A stretch of 23,949 nt of DNA from JADJDM01 sp044352985 (GTDB lineage Bacteria; Bacteroidota; Bacteroidia; B-17B0; Aurantibacillaceae): contig JBILCU010000022.1 of assembly GCA_044352985.1 (NCBI GenBank), positions 1 through 23,949 of the forward strand. The letters are read 5' to 3'. The notes under the pieces were generated by a model that saw nothing but the letters and a program-made list of their open reading frames with translations, was not told the DNA's origin and did not search any database. Made by a program: the position numbers and the translations under genes. Positions 22,675-23,949 of the stretch are shown here, one piece after another (positions within the stretch are counted from its first letter, which is position 1; every line of letters starts with the position of its first letter).

Positions 22675-23949
22675 ATGAAAACAAAAAAAATAAAATTAGG
22701 AATTGCACTTTTTATAATGTGTTCTTTTACAACAATTGCTCAAACATTACCAAACTATGTCCCTTCAAACGGATTGGTAGGATGGTGGCCATTTAGTGGT
22801 AATGCCAACGATGGAAGCGGAAATGGTAATAATGGAAACGTTACTGGTGCAACTTTGACGCTTGATAGGTTTGGTGCTAGTAATGCTTCATATTCGTTTA
22901 ATGGTACTAGTAACAAAATAGTAATTCAAAATGCTTTATTATCAAATTCATTTAGTAGCAATAGTATTTCAGCATGGTTTAAAACTAGCGTATCTGCTGA
23001 TCAAGTTATTATAGCAGATAGGGGAAATAATCAAGGTTATCCTAATTATTTTTGGTACAAATATAACCTTAGAATTCTACCTAACAATCAATTAAGGCAA
23101 TATACTCACAATAACAATTGTGTAAATGGTTTAAATTCCGTAAGAAGTGTTTCAGATGGTAATTGGCATAATGTAATAATTGTTCTTGATCATGTTAATC
23201 TCACAATTAAAATGTATGTTGATGGTGTTTTAGATAATACAGTAACTAATATCAATCAATCTTGCTATGGCAATTTTAGCCAGCCAACAAGTATTGGCTG
23301 CTTTAGTGGTGGTGGATATGCTGATGGTGGTTTCTTTAATGGAATTATAGATGACATAGGAATTTGGAATCGTGTTTTAACTCAACAAGAAATTACCACT
23401 TTGTATCAGGCACAAAATTGTAATTTAACTTCAACAATATCAGGAATCAATGTGTTGTGTAATGGAGATAACAGTGGTTCTGCAAGTGTAAATTCAAATG
23501 GAGGTACTGCACCTTATACTTATTCTTGGTCTCCTGCAGGAGGTGCAAATTCAACAGCAAGTAATTTAAGTGCTGGTAATTATACGTGTACAATTACTGA
23601 TGCTAACCAATGTACAACAACCCAAACAATAACAATAACGCAACCAACAGCTTTAGCTACAACTTCTACTCAAGCCAATGTTTTATGTAATGGTGCATCA
23701 ACAGGTAGCGCCTCTGTATCAGTAACAGGCGGTACACCTGCTTATACTTATGCGTGGTCTCCATCTGGTGGTATCTCTGCTACTGCTAGTAATTTAAGCT
23801 CAGGTAATTATACGTGTACAGTTCGTGATGCGAATCAATGTACAACAACAAAAGCAATTACAATAACTCAACCTACAGCCTTAGCTTCAACTTCTACTCA
23901 AACAAATGTTTTATGTAATGGCGCATCAACAGGTAGTGCTTCTGTATCT
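22675..23949 (+). CDS. LamG plus SprB-repeat surface protein, 3' end outside window
   Basis: The frame is open for 425 codons from an ATG at 22675 to the window edge. A signal peptide (1-23, ending TIAQ) is followed by a concanavalin A/LamG-like domain (about 33-245, LVGWWPFSGNANDGSGNGNNG, GNWHNVIIVLDH, GGFFNGIIDDIGIWNRVLT). SprB-type repeats follow, each with VLCNG, GGTxPYTYxWSP, SNLSxGNYTCT and DANQCTTT. The repeats have a period of 76 residues (228 bases); two full copies and the start of a third are seen. Such proteins are large cell-surface adhesins exported by T9SS, usually ending in a CHU_C or type A domain, here cut off. A weak -7-like TTAATTTG lies at 22638-22645. Confidence 0.88.
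   Translation, partial: MKTKKIKLGIALFIMCSFTTIAQTLPNYVPSNGLVGWWPFSGNANDGSGNGNNGNVTGATLTLDRFGASNASYSFNGTSNKIVIQNALLSNSFSSNSISAWFKTSVSADQVIIADRGNNQGYPNYFWYKYNLRILPNNQLRQYTHNNNCVNGLNSVRSVSDGNWHNVIIVLDHVNLTIKMYVDGVLDNTVTNINQSCYGNFSQPTSIGCFSGGGYADGGFFNGIIDDIGIWNRVLTQQEITTLYQAQNCNLTSTISGINVLCNGDNSGSASVNSNGGTAPYTYSWSPAGGANSTASNLSAGNYTCTITDANQCTTTQTITITQPTALATTSTQANVLCNGASTGSASVSVTGGTPAYTYAWSPSGGISATASNLSSGNYTCTVRDANQCTTTKAITITQPTALASTSTQTNVLCNGASTGSASVS

Overview
The window is AT-rich and looks like a chromosome segment of a Bacteroidota bacterium. Three things support this. Several secreted proteins end in type A (Por secretion) or type B (CHU_C, gliding-motility-type) sorting domains of the type IX secretion system. 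Promoters fit the Bacteroidota pattern of TTG or TTTG, about 20 bases, then TANNTTTG. A tyrosine recombinase and an RteC-domain protein of Bacteroidota mobile-element type are present. Ribosome binding sites of the Shine-Dalgarno kind are mostly absent, as is normal there.

Layout. (1) 1-3722, minus strand: four closely spaced exoprotein genes, probably one operon: a T9SS protein with a peptidase S74 chaperone domain, a GH16 glycanase, a small lipoprotein-like protein and a truncated beta-propeller-like protein. It is read from a well-defined promoter at 3831-3926. (2) 4427-8173, minus: a 1248-residue T9SS adhesin-like beta-helix protein. (3) 8630-10633, plus: a SprB/PKD/CHU_C surface protein. 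(4) 10704-14169: two palindrome-bounded gene units. One holds a zinc-ribbon protein and a HEPN protein, the other an OLD-family ATPase/TOPRIM nuclease. Each gene block ends 4-6 bases before a large imperfect palindrome, as in integron cassettes, and the gene types are those found in phage defence. (5) 14401-14595: a complex dispersed repeat. (6) 14792-17289, minus: a signalling module of a small CPPFCP-tailed protein, a seven-helix membrane protein, a histidine kinase and a LuxR-type response regulator. (7) 17730-21675, minus: a mobile-element core with a helicase-loader-like ATPase, a replication-initiator-like protein, an HTH protein, a frameshifted RteC gene and a tyrosine recombinase. To its right lie a terminator, a fragment matching a tRNA 3' end, and a 5'-truncated gene. 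(8) 22675 to the end, plus: a LamG plus SprB-repeat surface protein, cut by the window edge.

The most interesting signal is regulatory. A 16-base palindrome close to CAAGTAGTACTACTTG recurs in four intergenic regions. At two of them (3.9 kb and 14.35 kb) the whole layout is the same to the base: half-site, 33 bases, palindrome, 23 bases, TATTG, 20 bases, TANNTTTG. A cluster of the same sites lies upstream of the signalling module, which encodes the only LuxR-type regulator in the window. I infer that this regulator may bind the box and control its own module, the exoprotein operon and possibly the cassette region. The second candidate for something undescribed is the palindrome-bounded defence cassettes with no nearby integrase.
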